A DNA stretch of 54,883 bases from Prevotella sp. UBA4330 (GTDB lineage Bacteria; Bacteroidota; Bacteroidia; Bacteroidales; Bacteroidaceae): positions 91,078 through 145,960 of the forward strand of contig DGTS01000026.1 of assembly GCA_002394385.1 (NCBI GenBank), read 5' to 3'. This document shows positions 54,481 to 54,883 of the stretch, piece after piece (position 1 is the stretch's first letter; each line of letters starts with the position of its first letter). A program made the position numbers and the translations under genes. The notes under the pieces are model-generated. The model had not been told where the DNA came from. It saw only the letters and a program-made list of their open reading frames with translations, and ran no database searches.

Positions 54481-54769
54481 TCCTTTGTGTGCTGTTTGTA
54501 AAGCACTTTAGGGGTGTATATATGATTTGGCGTTAACAAGACGCTTGTTGAGATAGGTCTTTCAAACTCGCAACTTGAAAAGTATTCTCCTGTTAAAGCA
54601 AGCATCGTGTGACGCCACTCTGGATATGCTCTGATAGGGGTTGTGTCTATACTCGATATGCCTCTTCAACATATTCAGCGTGGGTCTTGCGATTGCTCGT
54701 TCATCAGGAGAGGGTAATTGCGAGACCCGAAAGACGTGGACGAGTTAATTGTAAAAGCCCACGCCTTTT
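54481..54769 (+). ncRNA. Long structured non-coding RNA candidate
   Basis: About 290 bases with a promoter, no credible ORF and several supported stems. The 5' domain is TGGCGT (54528-54533) / ACGCCA (54612-54617), ACG/CGT and CTTG (54544-54547) / CAAG (54599-54602), around CTTTCAA/TTGAAAAG. The 3' domain is GCGTGGG (54678-54684) / CCCACGC (54758-54764), enclosing TCTTGCGATT (54685-54694) / AATTGCGAGA (54716-54725), then CTTTT. An alternative extends the inner stem as GGGTCT/AGACCC. It is not tmRNA, SRP RNA or RNase P by their signature sequences. Known Bacteroidales-specific RNAs, such as the Bacteroidales-1 motif, or 6S RNA remain possible. Confidence 0.5.
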
Positions 54770-54873
54770 CTATATACCACAGTTAACCGAGAATAAAACA
54801 TATCCAGCTTTGGGCTTTGCGGCTCAGCGGATTTACTCGGTTGGTAAGGCTTGGCTAGTCATGAATAAAGTTG

Positions 54874-54881
54874 TACCTTTG
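54874..54881 (+). promoter_or_regulatory. Promoter -7 box at the window edge
   Basis: TACCTTTG, consensus, pointing to a gene beyond the window. The 100 bases before it contain AACCGAG/CTCGGTT (54786-54792 and 54836-54842), a further stem. Confidence 0.6.
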
Positions 54882-54883
54882 CA

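Noticed and set aside
54481..54769. tmRNA, SRP RNA or RNase P RNA at the window end
   Set aside because: The tag ORF and CCA end of tmRNA, the GGAAGGAAGCAG-type SRP loop, and the RNase P core GAGGAAAGTC are all absent. 6S RNA could not be excluded.
1..54883. tRNA or rRNA genes
   Set aside because: I found no cloverleaf with a T-loop GTTCGAATC-type motif and no rRNA core sequence in the spacers. A scan with tRNAscan-SE would settle this.

Overview
The window looks like chromosomal DNA from a member of the Bacteroidales, most likely Prevotella or a close relative. The signs are: promoters of the form TAnnTTTG about 20 bases after a TTG box; almost no Shine-Dalgarno sites (rpmD is the exception); exported proteins with type IX secretion (T9SS) C-terminal sorting tails; PepSY-like and DUF4831 families; an NADP-type glutamate dehydrogenase; and a GH43 glycosidase. 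I name no species, because no rRNA gene is present.

Region 1 (1-20.9 kb) is the core translation locus. The end of fusA and rpsJ close the str operon, and rpsJ has its own terminator. An approximately 5 kb accessory block follows: a PepSY-like gene remnant, a large exported protein with a small acidic partner, a 22-bp repeat array and two PepSY-like proteins. A new promoter and a probable pseudoknot leader then start the S10/spc/alpha cluster: rplC-D-W-B, rpsS, rplV, rpsC, rplP, rpmC, rpsQ, rplN, rplX, rplE, rpsN, rpsH, rplF, rplR, rpsE, rpmD, rplO, secY, map, infA, rpmJ, then an internal promoter, then rpsM-K-D, rpoA, rplQ and a strong terminator. rpmD and rpmJ are very short but intact.

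Region 2 (21-30 kb) has a second exported protein plus small acidic partner, a lone AAA ATPase, a glycine-zipper lipoprotein, gdhA and an RlpA-like protein. Region 3 (30-42.5 kb) has a receiver-like/PEP-synthase ATP-binding fusion, a membrane MutS-like ATPase, GH43, aquaporin, an exported protein, stand-alone AICAR transformylase, a four-helix-bundle gene between inverted repeats, and a DUF4160-DUF2442 pair. Region 4 (42.9-53.6 kb) is mostly metabolic: an exported esterase, class II aldolase, a frameshifted lipoprotein, two DUF4831 paralogues, NAD(P)HX repair, hpt, adk, obg and pgeF. The last kilobase holds a doubtful short ORF and a long structured-RNA candidate with its own promoter.

The most unusual content is between genes. 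There are four loci with 22-bp-period repeats, a family of GC-rich MITE-like elements (four copies, one with visible terminal inverted repeats), a 274-bp hairpin element with 12-bp direct repeats, a 207-bp insertion with 10-bp direct repeats in the adk leader, a 16-copy 8-bp array, and twin copies of a small RNA whose terminator stem shows a compensatory base-pair change. All calls come from reading the sequence; no database was searched.
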